Of a stretch of DNA of 20,014 nucleotides, positions 1-7,063 are shown one piece after another. The stretch comes from a virus. The notes below the pieces were generated by a model, which saw only the letters and a program-made list of their open reading frames with translations, did not search any database and was not told the DNA's origin. The position numbers were made by a program, and so were the translations under genes. The stretch's first letter is position 1; every line of letters begins with the position of its first letter. The DNA lies in IMG/VR virus record IMGVR_UViG_3300002519_000047, positions 1 through 20,014 of that record. One strand, 5' to 3'.

Positions 1-317
1 TCTTTTTGATTAGTAGTTGAGTTAAAGGATTCTATTTCTTTTTCACGTTGATCTTTGTTATCTTGAAGCTCTTTAAGTAATGCCTTCTTATTTTTATGAA
101 GTTCAACTAAAGTCATATTGTATTTGTCTACTTCAGAAAGCATCTTATTTTTCTTAATACTAAGAGCTGATATCTCATCAATAATGCCTTGCTTCATCTT
201 CTCGGATGAGGCTGTTTCCTCTGCTAAAACATCTTTGCGTTTAGTGAGGGCATTTAATTCATTTGTAACTTTGTGTAACCATCCGATCTTCGATTCATTG
301 GCATTATTGGTCTTCAT
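1..317 (-). CDS. Coiled-coil protein, N-terminal part (runs off the window)
   Basis: An open frame starts at ATG 317 and continues without a stop to base 1, giving 105 codons of an incomplete gene. The start has a good ribosome site (AAAGGA, then TACTA, then ATG). The protein begins MKTNNANESK and is almost wholly charged and helical, with repeated L/I/V spacing typical of a coiled coil from about residue 15 to the edge. It is rich in Lys and Glu and shows no membrane segment or catalytic motif. It lies downstream of the virion operon on the same strand but is separated from it by an opposite-strand gene, so it may belong to a new transcript; a TTGACA box lies just upstream. I do not recognise the family. 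A structural, tail-associated or lysis-related accessory role is possible but only a guess. The reading frame itself is secure. Confidence 0.8.
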   Translation of the reverse strand, partial: MKTNNANESKIGWLHKVTNELNALTKRKDVLAEETASSEKMKQGIIDEISALSIKKNKMLSEVDKYNMTLVELHKNKKALLKELQDNKDQREKEIESFNSTTNQK

Positions 318-339
318 TAGTATCCTTTACTCCACGCCC

Positions 340-367
340 ATTAGTTCTTTACGGTGCTCATTGTCAA
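340..367 (-). promoter_or_regulatory. Candidate sigma70-type promoter for the coiled-coil gene
   Basis: On the minus strand a perfect TTGACA (362-367) is followed after 16 bp by ACTAAT (340-345), which matches four of six bases of TATAAT. Transcription would begin near 333, leaving a short leader that still holds the AAAGGA ribosome site of the gene starting at 317. The -10 match is partial, so this is only a candidate. Confidence 0.35.
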
Positions 368-405
368 CTGCCATGCGAGTACGCGATTAAATAATAAATT
401 GTTCC

Positions 406-579
406 TTATACTGATGTTTCTACTAGACGATAATAGCTTGGGTCTGAAACTATTACGCTGTATATGTGGTTGCTTTGTTTCCTTGGAATTAAAACTAACT
501 TCTCTTCTTTGATGGTCTCCACACCCTGAATAGGCTGGATAAGGAGCCCCATTGAGAGGAAAAATATGGTTGTATTCAT
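406..579 (-). CDS. Small candidate secreted protein, 57 aa
   Basis: A 57-codon frame runs from ATG 579 to TAA 406. It begins MNTTIFFLSMGLLIQPIQG, a hydrophobic stretch that could be a signal peptide or short membrane anchor. A polar segment with alternating beta-strand-like residues follows, ending NHIYSVIVSDPSYYRLVETSV at the stop. No lipobox Cys is present, so it is not an obvious Rz1-type lipoprotein. There is no Shine-Dalgarno sequence before ATG 579; a TATAAT on the same strand at 611-616 could give a nearly leaderless transcript. A second frame is also open over this stretch (to 341), so the choice of frame is uncertain. I prefer this one because of the hydrophobic N-terminus and the less biased composition of the C-terminal half. 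Function unknown. Confidence 0.42.
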   Translation of the reverse strand: MNTTIFFLSMGLLIQPIQGVETIKEEKLVLIPRKQSNHIYSVIVSDPSYYRLVETSV

Positions 580-603
580 AAATTGGGTAATGCATAATAT
601 TTC

Positions 604-633
604 TTGTACTATTATAACCTATTTGCTTATAAT
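604..633 (+). promoter_or_regulatory. Candidate promoter of the plus-strand membrane-protein gene
   Basis: A perfect TATAAT lies at 628-633 on the plus strand, with a weak TTGTAC -35 candidate at 604-609 (18 bp spacing). Transcription would start near 640, immediately before the GGAGG ribosome site (641-645) of the gene starting at 651. The -10 is convincing, the -35 is not; activation by a regulator or a phage-specific polymerase is possible. Confidence 0.45.
611..633. repeat. Inverted repeat with back-to-back TATAAT boxes
   Basis: ATTATAA at 611-617 and TTATAAT at 627-633 form a perfect 7 bp inverted repeat around a 9 bp centre. Each arm contains a TATAAT reading outward on opposite strands, towards the plus-strand gene at 651 and the minus-strand frame at 579. 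It could be a divergent promoter pair or an operator, but short AT-only arms can arise by chance in such AT-rich DNA. Confidence 0.4.
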
Positions 634-650
634 GGGTGTTGGAGGTTGTT

Positions 651-959
651 ATGAAAGTATATAAAGATCCAATATGGTATAGGGCTATTGCTTGGCCTTT
701 CTTGAGAATATCTAAGCTATATGAAGCTACACGAGAAATTAAAGATTCTTTTTGGTTTTTAATTGCATTGTGCCATTGGATGCTATGGATAGGTGTTTTA
801 ATATTTATTGTTTTTGCATTCATATCTGAACCACTAGCTAAAATAGGTGGATATATCGCTGGATTAGGTTTTGTTATGATGATAATTAATAGTTTGATCC
901 ATTCATTTGGATGCCATTTCTTTAAAAGAAAAGACATTTCTAATTCTGATCCTGAATAG
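651..959 (+). CDS. Small two-helix membrane protein, moron-like
   Basis: This is the only credible plus-strand gene. I chose ATG 651 over an in-frame GTG at 636 because GGAGG lies five bases before it. The 102-residue product has a charged N-terminal region (MKVYKDPIWY onward), then two hydrophobic segments at about residues 34-58 and 63-87, and a basic then acidic polar tail (FKRKD to DPE). Two helices with short ends fit a small inner-membrane protein. It has its own TATAAT and is convergent with the virion operon, its last 20 bases overlapping the 3' end of the large ejection-protein gene. Independent promoter, opposite strand and membrane product are typical of phage morons, for example superinfection-exclusion genes. 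A holin is an alternative, but no endolysin or spanin is visible next to it. No family recognised. Confidence 0.65.
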   Translation: MKVYKDPIWYRAIAWPFLRISKLYEATREIKDSFWFLIALCHWMLWIGVLIFIVFAFISEPLAKIGGYIAGLGFVMMIINSLIHSFGCHFFKRKDISNSDPE

Positions 960-3900
960 TTTGTAGTATTGTTTCTATATCAGGTGTTTTGATGGATTGG
1001 TTTTCAACTTTCTGTTTCTTAGGTTTTTTACCAAACACATCTTTCTTCGCTTTAGCTCTTATCTTATTTAATCTTCCGGATAGTTTACTCACCTGAGCAT
1101 GAGGATTAGCTTTAACAAAGCTTTTATTATTTAGCATTCTATCTAATAATTTTTTATATTCATTACCAACTTGATATATAAAATCTCTTCTTTGTTCGGG
1201 GGTAGGCTTTATTTTATTACCATTTAATGTTAAATCTTTAATTCTTATATTAGGAACATGCCTTGCAGTTCCTGTTCTTTGTTGTAAATTCCACATATAA
1301 AGAATTGCGGGATCATCTGATATCTCTCCAGTTATTGCTGGATTAAAAAAGACATTAAATACCGTTCTATCTTCATCATCTATAAGGACTTGTTCTTGTC
1401 CTAACTGATCTAATCTTGGAGATAGCATTTTAGAGGCCCACGGAATTCTATCAGTTACTTGTCTTAGAATTTGTTTTGTTTCCCCCATAACAGTATCGTC
1501 ATCAAAAATATCTCTAAGGTTTTTATCTGAATAAAACCTCATTTGCGCTATTAATGTTGGTATAAATGTTCTCGGAGCTTGAGCGACCGTTTCCGCAAAA
1601 GCCTTGCCTATACTAGGATTTCTTGCAAATCTTCTTACTCCTGTTAGTAACGGTGTCTGAGTTAAAGCATCAACTCCTTCAAATAACGACGTAAATGATC
1701 TTCCTAATACCTCAATGCTATTAGTTACAGGTTCTGTCTCGTTATTCCAACCATCATTCATGCTAGCACCCATTACTACTGGAAATGCAAATGGTTGAAA
1801 CCAATCATAAGTAACCATTTTATCACCTGGACGAAACTTAGCCTCAGTCTTATCAAACCCACTGTATACTAATCTTTTAAAAGCTGTAGCATTTATGCTG
1901 TAGGGTTTTATACCAACAGATCTTTGGAGATCTCTGGCTATTCCGCTTTTAGGGCCTTCCAATGTAAGTATCCCATAATTATGAAGTAACGCCCCTGTCC
2001 CCACTAAACTTGTACTACCAACTAATGCCCTAGAAAAAGATTCAACAAATGCTTTTTGATTAAAATCTTTTCCTACCATTGGTTTAATAGCTTCAAATGC
2101 TGTCTTAGCAAAACCAGCGGGAGAATATGAGAAACCTCTATTTAATAGGTTAGCTGGTGTTCTTGGGTATTTTATTACTAAATCTCCGAACCCAAAAGGC
2201 TGTCCGACATTAAATACTTTTGATTTTAAATTACTTAATGATTTAGCTAATAAGCTATTATCTTGAAATGTTCTAAATAAACCAGCATAATGTGCTTGCT
2301 CTATCATTTCTGCAGTAGGCTTCTCAGCTCCATTTAACTTCATTAAGTTTTTAAGTTCATTTCTGTAAGCCATTTTATAAAAGGCTTTATCAGGAGCTCT
2401 TAAAGCAATTGATAAAGCTTTCTGCATTCCTTTTCCAAATTTACTTTGGAAGACTTCTCCTGCAGGTATATCAAACTTTGTTCCTAATTGATTTACATTC
2501 ACTCCGGCTAATGCTTCTTTAGTCCCCTCTTTCAATCCTTGAACTAAACCTTTAAACTGTTCCGCTACTGATGGAAGAGCTTTTGTTCTTTTGCCTGTAA
2601 ATTTACCTATAATCTTATCTATAGGCGTTGCAAGTACATCGGATATATTTTCGCCTATCGAAAAACCAGCATTACCTCCAAGGTTTCTAATGATTGTTTT
2701 AGGGTTTAATAGTTGGGCTATAGTTTGAGTCATTGCTGTTTTTTCTAGAAAAGCTTTTGTCCCCACCCTAGGAACTAATTCATTTATTGATTTAATTAAC
2801 TTAGATGATGCAAATGCCTTTTCCCAACCTTCGGACATCTCAGTTATTGTTTCAGCTTGTGATCTTATATTCTTAAATTGTTGATCTGTGATATCTACAG
2901 CATTTTTAGGATTAAGTTTATTAAATTTATCAACATATCTTTGAGCATATATTTGAGCCCCTGATGGGGTCATTCTTCCATATATTGAAGCAGCTTGTAT
3001 CGCTTGTCCCATTTGAGTAAGCTTTGGAGCTATATCATTTACTAATTCAGCTATTTCACTAGATGTATCTATTCCCTTTTTTTCAAGATATTCGTAATAA
3101 TCCATTAATCGTAGTGAGGTAGCTGTATGTTCTGCAGAAGGTGTCTTTTCAGCTAATACATATCTATGAGCTTTGGTTGGATTCTCCGCGATTCTTAAAT
3201 CTGCTTTAGCAACCGATTCTTCATTTGATATTTGTTTATAGTATTCATTGAGTTCAATTTGACTCTTCTTAGTTAAGTCTCCAATATCAGGTCTATTTTC
3301 ATCTATATTTGAAAAGAATCGTCTTCTTAATAAATCTTCCCCTTCTCCTCCAAGTTTAGAAACAGTATCAATGGTTTTGTTTTTAATTGATTCTATAGGA
3401 ATATTTAAAGTATCTTCACCTTTAGCTAAAATTCCCTCAACTTGTTGTCTAAGGTTTTGTATTTCCTTTCCTTCAATGTCAGCTGTTGCTTTAGCTAGAT
3501 TACGAGCTTGCTTTCTTTTAAGTTTTATATTCTTAATCTTCTTTTTCATTCTAAGGCCTTCAGTAGCCTTAGAACCTGCAGCCCCGATTAACTTAGCAAA
3601 CCCTGTTGGTATTAATAGTTCCCCAGCTATACCTGCTCCAGTTCCAATAACTCCATCACCTAAAGCTTCTTTAATTCTGTCAAAGGCAAATGGAGCTTTA
3701 ACTAATTCTTCTTGGCTGAAATCCTTCTCTAAATCAACTCCATAGCCTAATCCTTTAAACTCACCACCAAAAGCTGGTTCAAGTAGGTTGGTTAAGACAT
3801 CTTGTCCAGTTTTAATGCCTTGACCTGCCAATCTAGAGGTAACTGTTAATGCTGATAATGGATTTTGCTTTATTTGCTCCCCAATAGTCGTAGGTTCTTC

Positions 3901-4071
3901 TTGAGGTAATGCTGCACCTTCATCATGGACTCCCCCAAAAGAAGGGCTTACATCGAATTCTGGAGCCTCGTTTTCTTGTCTAGAACTTCCAAATAATATT
4001 TCATCAGTTCTATCTACAGATTTTGACTTCTTAGTTTTACCAAACAGAATTTCATCAGTTCTATCAGACAC
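940..4071 (-). CDS. Large internal virion (ejection) protein candidate, 1043 aa
   Basis: The last and largest gene of the virion operon. The start is GTG 4071 with GGAGG six bases upstream, overlapping the previous stop by 8 bp. The protein opens with a duplicated motif, DRTDEILFG at residues 3-11 and 20-28, then an acidic, Pro-containing stretch. A Gly/Ala-rich hydrophobic region follows at about 138-167 and then a very basic helix (MKKKIKNIKLKRK, near 175-187). The rest is mostly helical, with another hydrophobic Gly-rich segment near 680-705 (LVGSTSLVGTGALL) and a basic C-terminus. Size, composition and position after the tail genes fit the large internal proteins that podoviruses eject into the host envelope. 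Parts resemble the large polyvalent-protein-associated regions found in phage proteins, but I cannot confirm a family. I see no lysozyme or transglycosylase catalytic motif. Structural role likely, mechanism inferred. Confidence 0.82.
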   Translation of the reverse strand: MSDRTDEILFGKTKKSKSVDRTDEILFGSSRQENEAPEFDVSPSFGGVHDEGAALPQEEPTTIGEQIKQNPLSALTVTSRLAGQGIKTGQDVLTNLLEPAFGGEFKGLGYGVDLEKDFSQEELVKAPFAFDRIKEALGDGVIGTGAGIAGELLIPTGFAKLIGAAGSKATEGLRMKKKIKNIKLKRKQARNLAKATADIEGKEIQNLRQQVEGILAKGEDTLNIPIESIKNKTIDTVSKLGGEGEDLLRRRFFSNIDENRPDIGDLTKKSQIELNEYYKQISNEESVAKADLRIAENPTKAHRYVLAEKTPSAEHTATSLRLMDYYEYLEKKGIDTSSEIAELVNDIAPKLTQMGQAIQAASIYGRMTPSGAQIYAQRYVDKFNKLNPKNAVDITDQQFKNIRSQAETITEMSEGWEKAFASSKLIKSINELVPRVGTKAFLEKTAMTQTIAQLLNPKTIIRNLGGNAGFSIGENISDVLATPIDKIIGKFTGKRTKALPSVAEQFKGLVQGLKEGTKEALAGVNVNQLGTKFDIPAGEVFQSKFGKGMQKALSIALRAPDKAFYKMAYRNELKNLMKLNGAEKPTAEMIEQAHYAGLFRTFQDNSLLAKSLSNLKSKVFNVGQPFGFGDLVIKYPRTPANLLNRGFSYSPAGFAKTAFEAIKPMVGKDFNQKAFVESFSRALVGSTSLVGTGALLHNYGILTLEGPKSGIARDLQRSVGIKPYSINATAFKRLVYSGFDKTEAKFRPGDKMVTYDWFQPFAFPVVMGASMNDGWNNETEPVTNSIEVLGRSFTSLFEGVDALTQTPLLTGVRRFARNPSIGKAFAETVAQAPRTFIPTLIAQMRFYSDKNLRDIFDDDTVMGETKQILRQVTDRIPWASKMLSPRLDQLGQEQVLIDDEDRTVFNVFFNPAITGEISDDPAILYMWNLQQRTGTARHVPNIRIKDLTLNGNKIKPTPEQRRDFIYQVGNEYKKLLDRMLNNKSFVKANPHAQVSKLSGRLNKIRAKAKKDVFGKKPKKQKVENQSIKTPDIETILQTIQDQN
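951..990 (+). terminator. Weak candidate terminator after the membrane-protein gene
   Basis: CCTGA-ATAG (951-959) can pair with CTAT-A-TCAGG (975-984), a nine-pair stem with one bulged A and a 15-base loop, followed by TGTTTT (985-990). The stop codon TAG of the plus-strand gene is in the left arm. The large loop, the bulge and the imperfect T-run make this weak. It lies wholly inside the convergent gene's coding end. Confidence 0.25.
3989..4065 (-). repeat. Direct repeat encoding the duplicated DRTDEILFG motif
   Basis: Two 26 bp copies lie at 3989-4014 and 4040-4065, identical at 23 of 26 positions and offset by 51 bp (17 codons). They encode the two DRTDEILFG copies at the N-terminus of the 1043-residue protein. 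The near identity at DNA level suggests a fairly recent in-frame tandem duplication or strong conservation of a docking peptide. Confidence 0.8.
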
Positions 4072-5119
4072 CTAAGTCCTCCAACAATGAATTAGATTCT
4101 TCTTTTTGTTCTTTAATAAATTCAATTCTCGCTCTAACGTCTAGTTTGAATTGTTTCTTGTTTTCTTTATCACTAGGATCTTTTAAGTTTTCAGCGTATT
4201 CATTTGATACTTGTTTAATTGCTGCATTCACGATAGAAGTTGATTCTTTTCTCGCTTCTCTTGCTTTTCTTGCTGCAATTTTAAGATTTCTACCTTCTTT
4301 TTTTAACTGTGGAATCTTATCTTTGAATCCTAACAATTCCAACTCTTCTTCAGGGTCTAGGCTTTTCGAACTTTGAGGAGCTTTTTTCTTTAAAGCTTTA
4401 ACTTTTTTAGGATCTTTTCTGGCGTGACTTATAACTTCTAGAGGAGATGTATCTGCTTGCGGTGTATTAATACCACTTAACATAGCCCTAATTCCTGCGT
4501 GTTCCACATCTCTTGTTGTAGGCTCTCCAAATTGAGCTCTTTCTATGTCTGCAGCAACACCTAATGAAGCAGGTTCATTTTTATCAAGAAAACCAAAAGC
4601 TTGAGTAGCTTGTTTGTCTCTTCTTTGTTGTGGTCTTTTTCTAGCAGTTGCTCTAGCTGCCTTAGCTTCTTCATTTGCTATACCCTCAACATTACTTCTA
4701 GCCTCACCCTCTTGAACAGCTTCAAAGCTGGACATAGGCTCATCGTTTGTAACACCAATTAAACCTTGATCAAGTAAAGCTCTTTCCTCTTCACTGAATG
4801 ATCCTCTAGATTCACCATTATCAAGAACGCTTTCTATGTCTTGAATTCTATCTAAACGATCAAAGTCCATTTCATCTGCAGCATTGTTCTTGATAAGAAA
4901 ACTTACCTTTTGTTTTTCTCTATCAAGTATAGATCTAGTCACATTAATGCTACTTTGAAACTTTTGATCTTTACCAGCTTTAGCAAATTGAGCTAATTGA
5001 CCTCCAATTTGAAATACTTGACTAGCTATATCAATTCCACTAGGACCTCTGCTAGCATTAGCTTGAGATATTGATGGGTTTGATCCTCTTGACGGTCTTC
5101 TAAATCCTTTTATTGCCAT
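4064..5119 (-). CDS. Helical internal virion protein candidate, 351 aa
   Basis: The start is ATG 5119, preceded by AGGAGGGA and sharing a TAATG junction with the upstream gene. The N-terminus is basic and Ser/Gly-rich (MAIKGFRRPSRGSNPS), followed by a short hydrophobic helix (DIASQVFQIGGQLAQFAKAG, about 30-49). Beyond it lies a long, highly charged, Lys/Glu/Arg/Ala-rich helical stretch likely to form coiled coils, especially residues 255-345. There are no Cys or enzymatic motifs that I can see. It is followed by the 1043-residue protein with an 8 bp overlap and preceded by two other helical proteins, matching the block of internal virion proteins in podovirus genomes. Family not recognised; an internal core or ejection role is inferred from position and composition. 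Confidence 0.75.
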   Translation of the reverse strand: MAIKGFRRPSRGSNPSISQANASRGPSGIDIASQVFQIGGQLAQFAKAGKDQKFQSSINVTRSILDREKQKVSFLIKNNAADEMDFDRLDRIQDIESVLDNGESRGSFSEEERALLDQGLIGVTNDEPMSSFEAVQEGEARSNVEGIANEEAKAARATARKRPQQRRDKQATQAFGFLDKNEPASLGVAADIERAQFGEPTTRDVEHAGIRAMLSGINTPQADTSPLEVISHARKDPKKVKALKKKAPQSSKSLDPEEELELLGFKDKIPQLKKEGRNLKIAARKAREARKESTSIVNAAIKQVSNEYAENLKDPSDKENKKQFKLDVRARIEFIKEQKEESNSLLEDLGV

Positions 5120-5796
5120 TAGTTCCCTCCTGCTGCTTGTCGTGCTAAACCACCACCCAAACTAGTTGCTGCCGGTATTAAAGATGCTCCACCCGTAAAT
5201 GGTGCAGCTGCAAAGCCTAAGATAGATCCAAAGATGCTTCCAAAGAGACCACCTTTTTTCTTCTTCTCTTCAGCTCTTCTTTGGTTTTCACTCATTCTAA
5301 GCTGACCAGCAAAGTTTTCTCTATTTAAAATACGATCAAGTTCCGATTCTTTACTCAAGAAATCTATTTCTTGATTGACAGCATTTTGTTGAGTTAATTG
5401 TTGCTGTCTATTTACATTAGTCTGGGTAATAGCTCCGAACTGAGAATCGAACATTCCTAAACCAGCACTGAGACCACCGGTCTTAATCTTCTCCATGAAG
5501 TTTCTTTCACTGGTAGACATGTTCTCATCAAACTCTCTTAAGAGTAATCCTCTCCTTCTATTAAGGTCATCGGTTGCTCCAGCTGCAATATCTCCCCCAA
5601 AGTTTCTATCTACCCTCTTACCTGTGTCTCTATTAACTCTTGCAGATGAAGAACGAGTGTCTTCTCTTGCAATATCGCCTACAAGATTGAACTCCTTTTC
5701 AGCTTGAGGGCTTACATTCTTCCTTTGCATTGCTCTTAACGTAGCTTCCAACAAAGGATCATGTATGTCTAATTGTTCTCCTGGGTTCTTAGCCAT
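5119..5796 (-). CDS. Internal virion protein candidate with glycine-rich hydrophobic C-terminus, 225 aa
   Basis: ATG 5796 has AAGAGGT nine bases upstream. Residues 1-105 are charged and Arg-rich. Residues 128-180 are Gln/Asn/Glu-rich helix ending in a KKKK run (178-181). Residues 182-212 are a Gly-spaced hydrophobic segment (GGLFGSIFGSILGFAAAPF and on), and a short Ala/Gly tail finishes the protein. A helical stalk with a terminal glycine-zipper-like hydrophobic segment suits a protein that is packed inside the virion or portal and inserts into a membrane during DNA entry. The next gene upstream encodes a protein of the same plan. It could instead be a tail-tip or adhesion accessory. Family not recognised. 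Confidence 0.75.
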   Translation of the reverse strand: MAKNPGEQLDIHDPLLEATLRAMQRKNVSPQAEKEFNLVGDIAREDTRSSSARVNRDTGKRVDRNFGGDIAAGATDDLNRRRGLLLREFDENMSTSERNFMEKIKTGGLSAGLGMFDSQFGAITQTNVNRQQQLTQQNAVNQEIDFLSKESELDRILNRENFAGQLRMSENQRRAEEKKKKGGLFGSIFGSILGFAAAPFTGGASLIPAATSLGGGLARQAAGGN

Positions 5797-5799
5797 TAA

Positions 5800-6594
5800 T
5801 TATAAACCTCTTAATGTACTACCTAAGTTTATTCCACCTCCGATACTACCAAGCAGTCCACTTAGGAAATTATTACCACCACCGCGATTACTTTGAGAAA
5901 CTAATATATTTAATTGTTCTCTCTGTAAGGCCCTATCAAGAGCTGATTGCTGACGAGAAAACTCTAATTGTTGCGCACCAAGACGAGCTGAGAAGTCTCT
6001 ATTAGCTTTAGCAATGTCTTGAGCCGTTATACCTCTAAGCTGATTACTAAACAATCTCTCAGCGGACTCTAATCCTCTTAGCCTTGTGTTAGTAAGGAAG
6101 GATCTTTCATCTTCTGCCAACTGTTCTAAGTTACCGCCTATATCTCTAGATTCAGCTTCACCAATATCTTTAAGGTTTTCAATAAAAGCTCCACTAGATA
6201 GATTGCCTTGTGATCCTAACCTTCCGGCTACCGCACGTCTTGCTTTCTCAGCTTGTATTCTTGATCCTTCATCAAGCACACCTGCTCTTGATCTAAATCT
6301 ACCTTCATTGAATACAGGGGCTCTAAGATCATTTTTAATTGCTGCAAGCAACCCTTTGTATGATGGGAGTTGAGTACCACCCCCACCTTTATGTCCACCT
6401 CCGCTACTGCTGCTACCTCGGTGCCCCCCACCTGAAGATGTCTGAGGGGCTGGCCCCCATAGAGGGACAGTGTAACCCTGTAACCCTGGAATATTAATTC
6501 CAGCCGTTTGTCCTGTGGTTGGATTCTTCCAACCAATTAGTTTTCTTCCTCCAGGACCTGGAAACTTCTCTACTTGATCTGGCTTAAAGCCCAC
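5800..6594 (-). CDS. Internal virion protein candidate with Gly/Ser/His linker, 264 aa
   Basis: It starts at GTG 6594 with AAGGAGG seven bases upstream and overlaps the previous gene by 11 bp. Residues 1-50 are Gly/Pro-rich and may form a small beta domain. Residues 53-73 are a low-complexity Gly/Ser/His linker with GGGHRG and GGGHKG repeats. Residues 78-235 are predicted helix rich in Arg, Gln, Glu and Ala. The C-terminus (about 237-264) is a Gly/Leu-rich hydrophobic tail (GGGNNFLSGLLGSIGGG). The linker-helix-hydrophobic tail order parallels the next gene and suggests the two are distant paralogues or partners. A role in the ejected internal core or tail interior is inferred from position; the family is not recognised. 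Confidence 0.75.
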   Translation of the reverse strand: MGFKPDQVEKFPGPGGRKLIGWKNPTTGQTAGINIPGLQGYTVPLWGPAPQTSSGGGHRGSSSSGGGHKGGGGTQLPSYKGLLAAIKNDLRAPVFNEGRFRSRAGVLDEGSRIQAEKARRAVAGRLGSQGNLSSGAFIENLKDIGEAESRDIGGNLEQLAEDERSFLTNTRLRGLESAERLFSNQLRGITAQDIAKANRDFSARLGAQQLEFSRQQSALDRALQREQLNILVSQSNRGGGNNFLSGLLGSIGGGINLGSTLRGL

Positions 6595-7063
6595 TTAATG
6601 CCTCCTTATGAACAACCTTTGCTTTTTTTAAGTTAAATACAATTACTTGGTCAGCAAAGGCGTTATTGAAAAACTCACTAAGGAATATTTTCTTTGTGTT
6701 TGCAATGATTGCTATTTCATACTTTTTCTTAAAGAAATCCCAAAACTCTCCACTAGGATGCATTGGGTCTAACACCTTCTTTGCTAATCTAGATATTTCA
6801 TATATTGAATTTCTCAAGCTTAATAATGAATCAAATGCATATTTTCTAACATCTTGAGATAGATCAAATGCTACAGGAAATAATTCCTTACCATCATTCC
6901 AACGCCAAGCATCGTCATCTAAAGATAAGTAAAGCTGATCCCCCGCAAACTTTCCCTGCCCATGATCGTAGGTACCATGAATAGGGCTTTCGAACTTATC
7001 GTAGGGAATGCCTGCCTCCAATTTCTCTTTAGCTTCCTGGGTAGTAAAATGATTTAAGATCAA
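6584..7063 (-). CDS. Hypothetical phage protein, 159 aa
   Basis: The start is TTG 7063, chosen because AGGAGG lies four bases before it and it overlaps the upstream stop as TTGA. The product has an acidic aromatic central part (YLSLDDDAWRWNDGKELF) and a helical second half, with many Lys and Phe residues near the C-terminus. There is no signal peptide, membrane segment or known catalytic motif. It lies between tail genes and internal virion genes in the same coupled operon, so a virion or assembly role is likely, but I do not recognise it. Confidence 0.72.
   Translation of the reverse strand: MILNHFTTQEAKEKLEAGIPYDKFESPIHGTYDHGQGKFAGDQLYLSLDDDAWRWNDGKELFPVAFDLSQDVRKYAFDSLLSLRNSIYEISRLAKKVLDPMHPSGEFWDFFKKKYEIAIIANTKKIFLSEFFNNAFADQVIVFNLKKAKVVHKEALSGL

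Noticed and set aside
327-374. 15-codon minus-strand peptide frame (MAVDNEHRKELMGVE)
   Set aside because: Too short and without a ribosome site. It overlaps the candidate promoter, so it may be chance.
118-390. Plus-strand frame of 90 codons at the left edge
   Set aside because: It is antisense to the open coiled-coil frame on the minus strand, which has a clear ribosome site and plausible composition.
636-650. Upstream GTG start for the plus-strand membrane protein
   Set aside because: GGAGG falls inside this extension and is correctly placed for ATG 651 instead.
341-937. 198-codon minus-strand frame directly after the operon's last gene
   Set aside because: Most of it is antisense to the membrane-protein gene at 651-959, which has a good ribosome site and coherent hydrophobic helices. 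The start at 937 has its nearest AGGA about 13 bases away. Its lower part is discussed as a competing frame in the findings.
3371-3745. 124-codon plus-strand frame with hydrophobic residues
   Set aside because: Antisense to the basic and Gly/Ala-rich part of the 1043-residue protein; the hydrophobic look comes from complementing Lys and charged codons.
4064-5796. Possible programmed frameshift between adjacent overlapping genes
   Set aside because: Each downstream gene has its own strong ribosome site and there is no slippery heptamer at the junctions that I can see; ordinary translational coupling is enough.
6228-6536. 102-codon alternative frame inside the 264-residue protein gene
   Set aside because: Same strand, different frame, no separate ribosome site seen, and the repetitive Gly/Ser/His codons explain the long open stretch.
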